Made by a program: the position numbers and the translations under genes. From Vibrio tapetis subsp. tapetis (GTDB taxonomy: Bacteria; Pseudomonadota; Gammaproteobacteria; Enterobacterales; Vibrionaceae), in NCBI RefSeq assembly GCF_900233005.1, contig NZ_LT960611.1, positions 1,860,001 through 1,924,000 on the forward strand: a stretch of DNA of 64,000 nucleotides. The letters run 5' to 3'. Positions within the stretch are counted from its first letter, which is position 1, and the number at the start of each line of letters is the position of its first letter. Positions 37,988 to 47,000 of the stretch are shown piece by piece. The notes beneath the pieces are model-generated. The model did not search any database. It was given only the letters and a program-made list of their open reading frames with translations, and had not been told where the DNA came from.

Positions 37988-38812
37988 ATGAAGCTCATAG
38001 TAAGAACTGCGTTTAAAAAAGTGGCGGCCATCATACTGGGTGCAGCAGTGGCCCTGCCAACTCTAGCGAGTGAAACCCCTAACCTAGACAAAATCAACGA
38101 TCGAGGCACTTTACGTGTGGGTATGTCCACATTTGTTCCGTGGGCCATGCGCGACAAGCAAGGTGAATTAATCGGATTTGAAATCGACGTAGCGAAACGC
38201 TTAGCGCAAGATTCAGGCTGGAAAGTCGAATTTGTTCCTACGGCTTGGGATGGCATTATTCCCGCTCTGCTCGCTAAAAAGTTCGATGTCATTATTGGGG
38301 GGATGTCCATCACACCTGAACGTTCCAAGAGTGTTCTTTTTAGTGAACCTTATTCTCACTCTGGTGTTCAAGTGGCTGCAAATCGCACCTTAGCGGATGG
38401 GTTCAATACCGCAGAGGACTTCAACTCTCGCCGGGTGAAAATTGCAGCTCGTCGTGGTGCCTTTACAGTACAAGTGGCACGAGAAACCTTCCCTAAGGCT
38501 AAAATCTTGCAGTTTGATGACGATGCGCAAGCATTCCAAGAAGTATTGAATGGCAACGCTCATGCGGTGATCGCATCAAGCCCTAAACCCGAACACGAAG
38601 CGGTCAAGAACGCCAAAACGTTATTCATTCCATTTGAAGAACGTCTATCTAAAGGTAACGAGGCTTTTGCTGTTCGCTTATCTGAAGCAGATAAAAAAGC
38701 GTTCTTTGATGACTGGATACAAGCAAGAACGGAAGACGGTTGGCTAACTGAACGTTATGAGTATTGGTTCTCGACTTTAGATTGGCAAAACCAGATCGCT
38801 TCCGGTCAATAA
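37988..38812 (+). CDS. Amino-acid ABC transporter substrate-binding protein
   Basis: Family-3 solute-binding protein, 274 residues from the ATG at 37988, where GGAG precedes by 9 bp. Signal peptide ending PTLAS. Motifs: RGTLRVGMSTFVPWAM, LIGFEIDVAKRLAQDSG, AWDGIIPALLAKKFDVIIGGMSITPERSKSVLFS. An Arg-Asp clamp for the alpha-amino and carboxyl groups is expected in this fold. The ligand is not deducible; the two-permease layout suits acidic or general polar amino acids. Confidence 0.92.
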   Translation: MKLIVRTAFKKVAAIILGAAVALPTLASETPNLDKINDRGTLRVGMSTFVPWAMRDKQGELIGFEIDVAKRLAQDSGWKVEFVPTAWDGIIPALLAKKFDVIIGGMSITPERSKSVLFSEPYSHSGVQVAANRTLADGFNTAEDFNSRRVKIAARRGAFTVQVARETFPKAKILQFDDDAQAFQEVLNGNAHAVIASSPKPEHEAVKNAKTLFIPFEERLSKGNEAFAVRLSEADKKAFFDDWIQARTEDGWLTERYEYWFSTLDWQNQIASGQ

Positions 38813-38892
38813 TGCCACCAATGAAGAGCAAAGCAGCTATCGCTTCGCTCTTCCTATTATTTACGCTCGCGCCGTTTCTTTTATTGTCATGA
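38812..38892 (+). CDS. Possible 26-residue membrane peptide
   Basis: ATG overlapping the binding-protein TAA (TAATG), 26 codons to TGA at 38890: basic start MPPMKSKAAIAS, then a hydrophobic stretch LFLLFTLAPFLLLS. It looks like a short membrane peptide and is in the same frame as the permease that follows 12 bp later. The same DNA forms a hairpin (GAAGAGCAAAGC/GCTTCGCTCTTC, 38823-38853), so it may simply be an intercistronic stem. Confidence 0.3.
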   Translation: MPPMKSKAAIASLFLLFTLAPFLLLS

Positions 38893-38904
38893 ATTAGGGT
38901 TAAT

Positions 38905-39819
38905 TTGAACAGCCAAACCTCAGTGGATAACAAATCATCACGACCACAGCACTTGCCACAATGGCGTCCAAACTGGCTCGACCTAGTGTTATTAGTATTA
39001 GTGGCTTTGGGCGCAGTATGGCTATATCAACGCTGGTCAATCGGCGTGCAATATCATTGGCGTTGGGCTGATGCCATTGATCTGATTTTTACGCCAAGAG
39101 CAGACGGCAGCCTACCCTATTTCTTTCAAGGCCTATTATCTACCATACGCCTCAGTCTCTGGGGGCTAGTTTTAGCACTCATATTAGGCACAGCACTTGG
39201 CGTTGCACGATTTTCTGATGTTTCCTTGCTACGCATTCCTGCCAATGCCTTTATTCAATTAATTCGAAACATTCCCCCTTTGGTGTTTGTCTTCATTTTC
39301 TACTTTTTTGTTTCCAATCAGTTGATCCCTTTACTGGGTTTAGACGGATTATTGCGTGAACACAATGGCGATATTAATGCAATTCAATTGGTCATTTTTG
39401 GACCCGCCAATTTATGGGAAAATCTACTCTCTGGTGTGCTCTGCATTGGTTTGTTGTCATCGGCTTACATTGCCGAGATTGTCAGAGCAGGTTTAGCTGG
39501 AATTCACCAGGGGCAATGGGAAGCAGCTGACGCCCTGGGCTTGTCAACATGGTCTAAGTATCGCTATGTGATTGCGCCTCAAGTTCTTTCTGCGATCACC
39601 CCAACCTTAGCTGGTCAAACTATCTCTCTGGTCAAAGACTCATCCATTGTTGCGCTGATTTCCATTCAAGAGCTGACCTTTGTGGGGACTGAAATGGCCA
39701 ATTCCTCTGGCTTAATATTCGAAATCTGGTTATTGGTAGGCGTTTGTTATCTGTTGCTCTGCTTGGGGCTCTCTTTAGCCTTTAGCCGACTGGAGAAAAA
39801 TGCCGCTTGGAGGCCTTGA
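38905..39819 (+). CDS. Second polar amino-acid ABC transporter permease
   Basis: 304 residues from a TTG at 38905; no ATG fits upstream because a TGA closes the frame at 38890. N-terminal cytoplasmic stretch, helix LVLLVLVALGAVWLYQRW, periplasmic loop, then GLLSTIRLSLWGLVLALILGTALGVAR, IQLIRNIPPLVFVFIFYFF and the ATPase contact EAADALGLSTWSKYRYVIAPQ. Longer than its partner, as is usual for AapQ-like subunits. Last gene of the transporter operon. Confidence 0.9.
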   Translation: MNSQTSVDNKSSRPQHLPQWRPNWLDLVLLVLVALGAVWLYQRWSIGVQYHWRWADAIDLIFTPRADGSLPYFFQGLLSTIRLSLWGLVLALILGTALGVARFSDVSLLRIPANAFIQLIRNIPPLVFVFIFYFFVSNQLIPLLGLDGLLREHNGDINAIQLVIFGPANLWENLLSGVLCIGLLSSAYIAEIVRAGLAGIHQGQWEAADALGLSTWSKYRYVIAPQVLSAITPTLAGQTISLVKDSSIVALISIQELTFVGTEMANSSGLIFEIWLLVGVCYLLLCLGLSLAFSRLEKNAAWRP

Positions 39820-39910
39820 TTTAAGGCCAATTAAACCTTACAAAAAGTAAATGTATCATGGGTTTTTACGCTATATTTTAAGTTACATCGCTTTGAATTA
39901 AGGTGCGTGA

Positions 39911-40870
39911 ATGTCCCACTCGACTCTGGCTAGTGCTCTAATGAAAAACCCAGACATCATACATCTGGTTTTCGAAAGCATGCCCGAGCCAACTTTTCTC
40001 ATCAATAAACATGGAGTCTACTTAGAAGCATGGGGAGGAACGGACACCAGCCGCCATCATTCCCCTTCTACACTGATAGGCTTAAATCAATACGATGTCT
40101 TGCCAGAACACCTCGCCCATTGGTTTAGCTCCATCATCATAGAAGTCATTGAGTCTGGCGTGCCCAAAGAGCTAGAATACGACCTTCATCCCAAAGACTT
40201 ACCTTGCTTTAAAGGGCAAGAAGGGCCCACAGAACTACAACAATTTAACGCCTTTGTCGTGCCACTGAGTGACCTAAATATGGTCCTTTGGACAGTTCGA
40301 AATATCACTGAATACAAATCCAACATACGCCGTTTAGCTCAGCATCAAAGCGAATTAGAGAAGCTGACATTCACAGACCATTTAACACAAGTGCATAATC
40401 GGTTTGCACTCGAATCTCTGTTGCCAACGGAGTTAAAACACGCCGAGATAGAACAACACGACACAGCAATATTCATGATAGACATCGACCATTTCAAACA
40501 ACTGAACGATCATTACGGTCACATCAAGGGCGACGAAGCTCTAAAACAAATTGGCAAGCAATTGAATGATTGGATTGATGATAACGGTGTGTGTTTTCGT
40601 TACGGGGGAGACGAATTTCTTGTATTTATTCGAAACATCAGCCGATCAGAATGCCAACAAAAAGCTCAAGTTTTACTATCACACGTGTCTCAATTACGAA
40701 TACCCAACATTAACTCGCCTATATCGCCTCACTTATCCATAACGATTGGCATCAAACACTGCTCTTATTCAAACGACGCGATGGATTTAGAGCAAATAGT
40801 CATGATGGCTGATCAAGCACTTTTATACGCTAAACAAAGGCAAAGAGGCACCATTCATATTCTTACCTAA
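39911..40870 (+). CDS. PAS-GGDEF diguanylate cyclase
   Basis: A 319-residue cytoplasmic protein. A PAS-like sensor domain (about 14-135: VFESMPEPTFLINKHGVYLEAWGG, LWTVRNITEYKSNI) is linked by a short helix to a GGDEF domain from about 152 (TFTDHLTQVHNRFALE). The active site RYGGDEFLVF is intact near 231-240, so synthesis of c-di-GMP from GTP is expected. No RxxD inhibitory site is seen at the usual place. It stands upstream of the tad genes, possibly under its own promoter. Confidence 0.9.
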   Translation: MSHSTLASALMKNPDIIHLVFESMPEPTFLINKHGVYLEAWGGTDTSRHHSPSTLIGLNQYDVLPEHLAHWFSSIIIEVIESGVPKELEYDLHPKDLPCFKGQEGPTELQQFNAFVVPLSDLNMVLWTVRNITEYKSNIRRLAQHQSELEKLTFTDHLTQVHNRFALESLLPTELKHAEIEQHDTAIFMIDIDHFKQLNDHYGHIKGDEALKQIGKQLNDWIDDNGVCFRYGGDEFLVFIRNISRSECQQKAQVLLSHVSQLRIPNINSPISPHLSITIGIKHCSYSNDAMDLEQIVMMADQALLYAKQRQRGTIHILT

Positions 40871-40873
40871 TCC

Positions 40874-40899
40874 GAAAAGGCAAACGGTTGCTTTTTTAT
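40874..40899 (+). terminator. Probable terminator after the diguanylate cyclase
   Basis: AAAAGGCAA and TTGCTTTTTT form an imperfect stem around ACGG with a T-rich end, directly after the cyclase stop. It would separate this gene from the tad cluster. Confidence 0.45.
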
Positions 40900-41004
40900 T
40901 GTCTTTCATTAGCAAAAAATGATTTAATGCCGCACTATTAACATTTTTGGGCTGAAGCAACGTTTAACGCCCGTTTTTTGTACATCACAATAGAAACCAT
41001 CGCC

Positions 41005-41571
41005 ATGAAAATCGCGCCAATTAGTAAACAACAAGGTGTTTTTGCCATTGAGTTTGCTTTGGGCTTTATCGTCCTATTTATGTTCACTGTTCTCATTTTT
41101 GAAGTCTGCCGGCTTACCTATATTTGCTCGGTTCTCGATTACGCTTCAGCTGAAGCTGCACGGGATGCGCGGGTGCAAATGCACAAAAACAGCGACTTTG
41201 AAAAATACCGAGAGAAAAATTGCACCGACCTTTCAGATCCAATCGAGATCCAGCGCTGTAAACACATTCAGTCTTTTTCTGGTGATCAGTTCGCCTTTTA
41301 TTTTGAGCAATTTGTTCACGATAACGGAGGAAAACTGTGGGAAGTGTTTACTTCAAAGAAAAAAATGGAGATCAAAGCTTCCCACTACAAATCACTGGAT
41401 GATCTTGATCAACAACGCATCAACACCAGTTGGAAGCAAAACGCTATTTCTGAATATCAATTGACTTACCACTACACCCCCATTTTCTTCAAATGGTCAT
41501 TCACTAACACAGATATAACCAGACATGTTTTAGTGATAAGTGAATTCGAGAGGCTTGATCGTGTTAAATAA
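41005..41571 (+). CDS. tadE: TadE-like pseudopilin
   Basis: 188 residues from the ATG at 41005. The N-terminal region KQQGVFAIEFALGFIVLFMFTVLIFEVCRL is a TadE-type segment: Gly-containing cleavage region, Glu, then one hydrophobic helix, followed by a polar region with Cys pair (ENCTDL and IQRCKH in numbering near 70-85). TadE-like minor pilins are processed by a prepilin peptidase and help assemble Flp pili. The rest of the Tad apparatus is not nearby. It overlaps the next gene by 11 bp. Confidence 0.8.
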   Translation: MKIAPISKQQGVFAIEFALGFIVLFMFTVLIFEVCRLTYICSVLDYASAEAARDARVQMHKNSDFEKYREKNCTDLSDPIEIQRCKHIQSFSGDQFAFYFEQFVHDNGGKLWEVFTSKKKMEIKASHYKSLDDLDQQRINTSWKQNAISEYQLTYHYTPIFFKWSFTNTDITRHVLVISEFERLDRVK

Positions 41572-42097
41572 AAACCGACAACAGGGTGTCTTTTCAATTG
41601 AAATGGCATTTGTTCTGCTGGGTATGGGTGCATGCTTATACTTCTGTTTTGACTTGGGTTACCAGCAAATCCGCAAAAGCCAACTAGAGCGGGTGTCCTA
41701 TTCGCTTGTCAGCTTGCTTAAAGAGCGGTCTCTATTTTATTCAGATGATCAAACTCAACCCAATTACCGCCCAAATTTCCAAGAAACTGAGCAGCTGCAA
41801 AGATTGGCTGCCCGCTTTTTGAATGTAAAAACGGGTGACGTGTCCGTCATTGTGGAGTCACGAGTCTCTGGTAGAAGGGTTGTCATTAAGAAATTGGCGA
41901 GCAATGTTCCCTGTGAACTGAATTACCCCTTGAATCAGTCACTCGCGGTTAGCTCTGGAGGAAAAAAATCAGAAGCACCTATTTACCAAGTTACCGTGTG
42001 TCAGATTGTTCCTGCTTGGTTTGAACGCATTGTTGGGAATCAAGCCGAAAAAAATGACCGCGTTCTATCCGCCCACTCCACCTTCGTAGGTCGCTAG
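41561..42097 (+). CDS. tadF: TadF-like pilus assembly protein
   Basis: 178 residues from the GTG at 41561, with GAGAGG 6 bp upstream; an in-frame GTG at 41540 is less well placed. N-terminus NKNRQQGVFSIEMAFVLLGMGACLYFCFDLG shows the same pseudopilin-like leader, Glu and single helix as TadE. The remainder is polar with Cys near 127 (VPCELNYPL) and 148 (VTVCQIVP). Such TadF-like genes stand between tadE and tadG in vibrio tad loci. Coupled to both neighbours (stop directly followed by the next ATG). Confidence 0.75.
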   Translation: MLNKNRQQGVFSIEMAFVLLGMGACLYFCFDLGYQQIRKSQLERVSYSLVSLLKERSLFYSDDQTQPNYRPNFQETEQLQRLAARFLNVKTGDVSVIVESRVSGRRVVIKKLASNVPCELNYPLNQSLAVSSGGKKSEAPIYQVTVCQIVPAWFERIVGNQAEKNDRVLSAHSTFVGR

Positions 42098-43837
42098 ATG
42101 AAAAAAAATTCACAAACTGGTGCCGCCGCCATTTACTTTGTTTTTATCCTTATCGCCATTACCGGCATGGCGGCTTTGAGTATTGAAGGTGGGCGATATA
42201 TTAGCAGCAAAGCTCGCTTAGGCGACGGACTTGAAGCGGCGTCAATTGCTGTTTCCACACAAGATAATGTGCGCGATAAACACTTTAAAAGTCAGCCAGC
42301 AGAAGACCTTGCCCGTAATTGGCTATCTCATTACATTACCGATGCTAAAAACATCACTGTTGGCGTAAAGCGTAGTGTTAAAGAAGATTTCTACAACATC
42401 AGCCACACGAAAAAGACCGAACTGGGTTACTTTCGCTATGAACTGAACGCAAACACAACACACGAATCTTGGTTCAAATTTTCTGAATTACCAAGCTTTG
42501 ATAAAAAAGTAAACGTAGCCAACACAGGAGTAGCAGGCCGAATGCTTGCACAAGGTGGTGGTGACTTCGTATTTGTAGCGGATTTCTCTGAGTCAATGGA
42601 TGATGATGACGAACCAAACGGCAAAGATAACGATTTCGAAAAGTTCGATAACATGAGAGCGGTAATCAAGGCGCTTACAACCAAAATCTATGATTCCGAC
42701 ACACAGTCAACATTTGGCTTCATCCCTTTTGCTAAACGTATTGTGATCAAGCGAAACAACCGATTTTATTGCGTGTCCACTCTTAAATCACCCGCCAATT
42801 CGGACTTTGAATACATTCGAGGAGGCGGACGTTTTTATTCAAAGAACTACGATTATTTTGATTTTTCCAATCTGATGCGAACTGTCTATAAAGATAAAAA
42901 CGGTGAAGGTAAAGGGAAAATCGAACGCGAAAAAATGTTTAATCGTTATGGATTTACCGACCAGCAAAAATCCATCGCTAGAAACTATGTTCGTTGGTTA
43001 ACTGAATATGACGATAAAGATGACGATTGTGACGAAGATGATGATTATGATCGCAATGACAAGAGCTGGGGAAAATGTTCTAAAATGCCGTTCCGAATAG
43101 GCAACAATACTCACATTGATTACAACACCATCTACAATCATATTGACGTAGCCCGAACTGCTCGCGAGATCAGTATAGAAAAAGAACCGATGTTCTATGC
43201 TCCTATGCCATATGATAAAAAACGGAATAACTTTGATTTATACGATGATGATGACGATGATGAGATTGCCTTTGAACGCTATTGTGGCGACGACGACTTA
43301 GAGTTTTACAATATCGAAAGACGTGGATTCGAAAACAAAAATGAATTAAATGACCACTTCCTTGCGCCCATTAGAAACATGGATGATGAAGATGGCGGCA
43401 CAGACATGTACCAAGGCTTGCTAGCAGCACCTCATCAGTTTTACGGCAGTACTGCGAAAAATCGTTACATTATCGTACTGAGTGATGGCGGTGAAAATAA
43501 CACTATGTTCAGCGAGCTAGTGAATCATGGCATGTGCGACAACATTCGAAAAGCATTACAACGTAAATCGAACCAAACTCATCATGACGCCAAACTGATA
43601 TACGTTAAGTTTCCAGCAAGTTCTCATGATTATGGGACAAATGGTAAAACAGAAGCGGCTTACCAGCAGTGTTTTGATCATACCATTGAGTTTACATACG
43701 AGCGTAAAAGCCACTTACTTAAAGGTGACGAGATTGATAGCAAAGCAGTGGATGAGGTAGTGAAAAAGCTTCTTGACCTTATTGCTAGATCTTCGACCCA
43801 CGACAATAACTACAACTTCAATCGCAATAAAGGCTAA
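42098..43837 (+). CDS. tadG: TadG-like protein with von Willebrand A domain
   Basis: 579 residues. N-terminal TadG/RcpC-like helix (GAAAIYFVFILIAITGMAALSIEGGRY) and then a vWA fold: MIDAS motif VADFSESMD (162-166 DFSES), GGTDMYQGL near 433-441 and IIVLSDGGEN near 458-466. A long insertion (about 220-430) separates the first MIDAS element from the rest. It holds two Asp-rich clusters, residues 305-322 (DDKDDDCDEDDDYDRND) and 383-389 (DDDDDDE), which may bind calcium. TadG proteins are involved in Flp pilus function or adhesion; the acidic insertion is unusual in my experience. Confidence 0.8.
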   Translation: MKKNSQTGAAAIYFVFILIAITGMAALSIEGGRYISSKARLGDGLEAASIAVSTQDNVRDKHFKSQPAEDLARNWLSHYITDAKNITVGVKRSVKEDFYNISHTKKTELGYFRYELNANTTHESWFKFSELPSFDKKVNVANTGVAGRMLAQGGGDFVFVADFSESMDDDDEPNGKDNDFEKFDNMRAVIKALTTKIYDSDTQSTFGFIPFAKRIVIKRNNRFYCVSTLKSPANSDFEYIRGGGRFYSKNYDYFDFSNLMRTVYKDKNGEGKGKIEREKMFNRYGFTDQQKSIARNYVRWLTEYDDKDDDCDEDDDYDRNDKSWGKCSKMPFRIGNNTHIDYNTIYNHIDVARTAREISIEKEPMFYAPMPYDKKRNNFDLYDDDDDDEIAFERYCGDDDLEFYNIERRGFENKNELNDHFLAPIRNMDDEDGGTDMYQGLLAAPHQFYGSTAKNRYIIVLSDGGENNTMFSELVNHGMCDNIRKALQRKSNQTHHDAKLIYVKFPASSHDYGTNGKTEAAYQQCFDHTIEFTYERKSHLLKGDEIDSKAVDEVVKKLLDLIARSSTHDNNYNFNRNKG

Positions 43838-43860
43838 CTGATCGGGATTGTGGATGAAAA

Positions 43861-43886
43861 GGGGTAGTCATAACTGCCCCATTTTT
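43861..43886 (+). terminator. Terminator after the tad genes
   Basis: GGGGTAG and CTGCCCC pair (one G-U) around TCATAA and are followed by ATTTTT, 23 bp after the tadG stop. The T-run overlaps the stop of the convergent GGDEF gene. Confidence 0.7.
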
Positions 43887-45242
43887 ACGAAGCAGAAGCA
43901 GACTCAACGCGATTACGCCCATTTCGCTTAGCATGATACAAAGCGTCATCGGCTCGGCGAAATGCATCATCTGTCGCATCTTGTTTTAGTACTTCCGTTA
44001 CACCGAAACTGGCTGTACAGCCGGTGTTTCCAATACCAAAATCATATTCCTCTATGGTTTTTCGTACGCTTTCCGCTCTAAGTAGCGCAGACTCTAAGGT
44101 GCAATCCGAGCAGACAAATAAAAACTCTTCTCCTCCCCAGCGGCCAATACGATCGTTCGTAGCCAAATCGTTTTTAAATACATCGGCGAGCAGTTTGAGT
44201 ACCTTATCCCCCATGAGGTGCCCTAAATTGTCATTAACCTGTTTAAAATGGTCAATATCAACCAAAATAATAGAAAATGGCAAGCCTGAGTTAAGCAGTT
44301 TCTGGCGCGAAAACTCAACCTCATCTTCAATTTTTTACGATTGAACAGCCCGGTTAAGCTGTCTGTAATTGAAATAAGCTCTAACGCTTCGGTGCGAAGC
44401 TTAACCTGTCTTTTTAAAACCACGATGTACACTAATGATGATATTAAAATAAATGCCGTCATACCGAAGATTAAAGACGGCATGAGCCAGGTAGGGATCC
44501 GAGACTCTGGTAGCATCCACTTGTTAACGATACGGTTAAAGTCTCCGGTGGGCATCGAGTCTAAACCTTGATTAACCAACGCCAGTGTCGTTTTATTTCC
44601 AACAGGAACGGCGGCCTTTAAATTTTCGCGGTAGAGGGTTTCTACGACATAGAAATCTTCAGGTGTACTCCACTGATGCAAATAGTACATGGCTGCGGGG
44701 TAATCACTAATAAAGGCAAGTACCTCACCATCAACGGCCGCTTGAATCGCATTAACGCTGTTTGCATAAGGCAGCAGCTCAATATCTGGATAATGCTCTG
44801 CCATATGATTTTGCTCAAACCCTCCTTCCGTTATCGCAACCGGAACACCAGCAAGCTCTGCAATGCTACTCACTTTCAGCTTATGAGACACAAATAAGCG
44901 GGTTGCTAACGGCACATTAATTGTAGAAGAGAAATCCATATACTCCCGCCTTTGCTCAGACTCAAACAGCCCTGCATGCACATCGACTTTCCCTGCTTTA
45001 ATTAAATCTAGGCTGGTTTGCCATTTGGTCAGTTTAAACTCAATGACAACCTCATTCTGCACTCCAAATTCACGCCAAAGATCAATCAAAATGCCGTCCG
45101 GTTCGCCCTGTTCATTGATAAAAGAGAACGGCGGCCATGTGGCTGAGTTAGTAACAACAAGCGTTTTTTCGGTGGCAGGAATGTAGGCAGAATAAAGAAC
45201 TGAACAGAAGACAAAAATAATGAAGGTACTGCAATTTTTCAT
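43885..45242 (-). pseudogene. Periplasmic binding-domain GGDEF protein, split by a frameshift
   Basis: One gene in two frames. The first part has a signal peptide, a family-3 solute-binding domain (SATWPPFSFINEQGEPDGILIDLW, about 30-250), a helix (LIFGMTAFILISSLVYIVVL) and the beginning of a GGDEF domain (ISITDSLTGLFNRKK). It then leaves frame. The second part continues LPFSIILVDIDHFKQVND with active site RWGGEEF. The break is CGT AAA AAA TTG on the coding strand: one more A would give NRKKIEDEVEF, the expected sequence. If intact it would be a membrane diguanylate cyclase sensing a small ligand. An undercalled A-run or a real mutation are both possible. Confidence 0.82.
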
Positions 45243-45504
45243 CTACTCATTTACCTCGCCATCATTCATCATTGACTAGTAACGAGCGTTATCGCAACCA
45301 TCTCGTTTAAGACTAGTTCACTATTGATAATATCACTTATTAATTATCGAATAGCGTGCACAAAATATGACGTGAAGAAATTGCTAAGTGCGTCGAAACT
45401 ATTTGAGAGCAGTTTTGATGTATCGCAATACTGAGAAAGGATTGAGAAAAGATTGAGAAAGGGCTGAAAAATAAAGGGCACGACGATTCATGCCCTAGGC
45501 GTTA
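45243..45504. other. Intergenic region between the GGDEF gene and the HNH gene
   Basis: No gene. It contains short direct repeats around GATTGAGAAA (45438-45470) and, for the minus strand, a hairpin GGGCA/TGCCC at 45475-45494 followed by TTTATTTTT, a likely terminator for the HNH gene. Confidence 0.55.
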
Positions 45505-45849
45505 CTATTTTTTCATCATGGCTTTTAAATTTGCAAACGGGTTATTTGTTGCTTGAACATGATCGTCTTGGCCCGGTTGAATATCGGTACCATAACGGTC
45601 ATGATCAGTATATTTTGAATGCTCATGATCGTGACAATACAAACAAAGTAATTCCCAATTACTGCCATCTGGTGGGTTGTTGGTATGATCATGATCTTTA
45701 TGATGCACCGTTAACTCTCTTAGATTAGAGAACACAAATTCACGAGCACAGTTACCACAAACCCAAGGGTATAACTTTAGTGCTTTATCACGGTAGCCGC
45801 TTTCATTACGAGCATAATTTGCGCTAGTACCATTGCGATCTGACGACAT
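45505..45849 (-). CDS. yajD: YajD-like HNH nuclease
   Basis: 114-residue HNH family protein. Zinc Cys pairs WVCGNCAREF and LCLYCHDHEH frame the HNH core RELTVHHKDHDHTNN ... NWELLCLYC. Length and arrangement match E. coli YajD (115 residues), a solitary HNH protein of unknown physiological role. The C-terminal tail ends NPFANLKAMMKK as in that group. Its own terminator lies just downstream. Confidence 0.9.
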   Translation of the reverse strand: MSSDRNGTSANYARNESGYRDKALKLYPWVCGNCAREFVFSNLRELTVHHKDHDHTNNPPDGSNWELLCLYCHDHEHSKYTDHDRYGTDIQPGQDDHVQATNNPFANLKAMMKK

Positions 45850-46068
45850 TACTTCAACCTTCTCTGTGTTTATCGTTTCCTACCTCGATATTAACATAGA
45901 AAAATACTCAATAAAGGGACTCTACTCCCTTCAATAGAGGAATATGACCAAGCTCAAACCTCTTCAACTTTGATCTAGATCTTAATGGTTCGATATTGCA
46001 CTTGAATGGGCGTAATCCGTTTAATACACTCACATTTTCGTTGTTCATTGAAAAATCAATTATTTATC

Positions 46069-47000
46069 ATGTCAAAGATACTATCGACTCTCAATTCCCT
46101 TAACATCCAAGCTCGTTTAATCGCCTGTATTGTATTGCTCACAACGCCCTTGATGTCATCTTTGTCAGTTGCTCATCCCATCGTGGTGCCACCAGAACGG
46201 GTTGTTGCTATCCACCAAAGCGCAATCGAAAACATGCTTCGCTTAGACCTTCAAGAACACCTTGTCGGGGTAGCGTACATTGATGATGAGCTACCACCTT
46301 TATTGGCAAAAAAATTACACGGCGTGCCTCATGTAGCGAAAGCGCTCCCAAGCAGAGAGCAATTACTGTCCCTTAAGGCAGATCTCATCTACGCTGGCTT
46401 TCCTAGTGCGTTTACCCCTAGTACATTGGGCAATATTGCCTGGTGGCAAAGCAAAGGCAGCCAAGTTGTTATCAACCCATACAGTAAGCGTTCGAGCAAC
46501 AACCCAATAAAATGGTCAGACGCGTGGCAAGACTTACATGAACTTGCTCAAATCTTCCATGTTACTGAACGTGCAAAGCGGTTAGAGAACGCTGCAAAGC
46601 AACGACTGCCACTACCGACGGCGTTAACCAAGCCAAAACCTAAAGTGCTGCTGATTGATGCGTATAGCTTGCAAGCTAATATTGGCGCATGCTGTGGTGG
46701 CGCAGATCTTATGATTCGCCTTGCTGGTGGGCACAACGTCGGTATGCATTGAAAGGACGTTGGAGCAAGGTATCATGGGAAAAAATCGCTCAAATGAATC
46801 CAGACATCATCATTATTGCCACTTACCAACATGGCCCAACTGATGTCATTATCAACAAACTCAATCAACACCCGCTTTTATCGCGTATTAATGCCGTTCA
46901 AAACCAAGGTATTTTACTGTTACCCTTTACTGAAACCATTGCCTCACCTCGGCTTATTGAAGGAATCATCAAGCTTCACTCACTCATCGACAAAGCCTAA
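46069..47000 (+). pseudogene. Periplasmic binding protein, BtuF/FecB family, one-base frameshift
   Basis: Binding protein for the FecCD-type importer that follows. Start placed at the ATG at 46069 (an upstream ATG at 46006 is possible), giving a signal-like leader LIACIVLLTTPLMSSLSVAH. The domain begins ERVVAIHQSAIENMLRL and continues DLIYAGFPSAFTP. The frame stops at 46752 after GGHNVGMH and continues in another frame as LKGRWSKVSWEKIAQMNPDIIII. One added T (CATTGAAA to CATTTGAAA) joins them without loss. The substrate could be B12 or a ferric chelate. It is coupled to the permease, whose ATG follows the stop. Confidence 0.8.

Noticed and set aside
39819..39850. Short palindrome GGCC...GGCC after the second amino-acid permease
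   Set aside because: Arms of only four to six bases and no T-run; too weak to call a terminator.
44330..44345. Programmed frameshift in the GGDEF gene
   Set aside because: CGT AAA AAA TTG is not a proper X_XXY_YYZ heptamer for tandem slippage; a missing A explains it better.
46040..46075. Possible Fur box before the BtuF-like gene
   Set aside because: Only about 11 of 19 positions match the consensus, not better than expected in AT-rich sequence.
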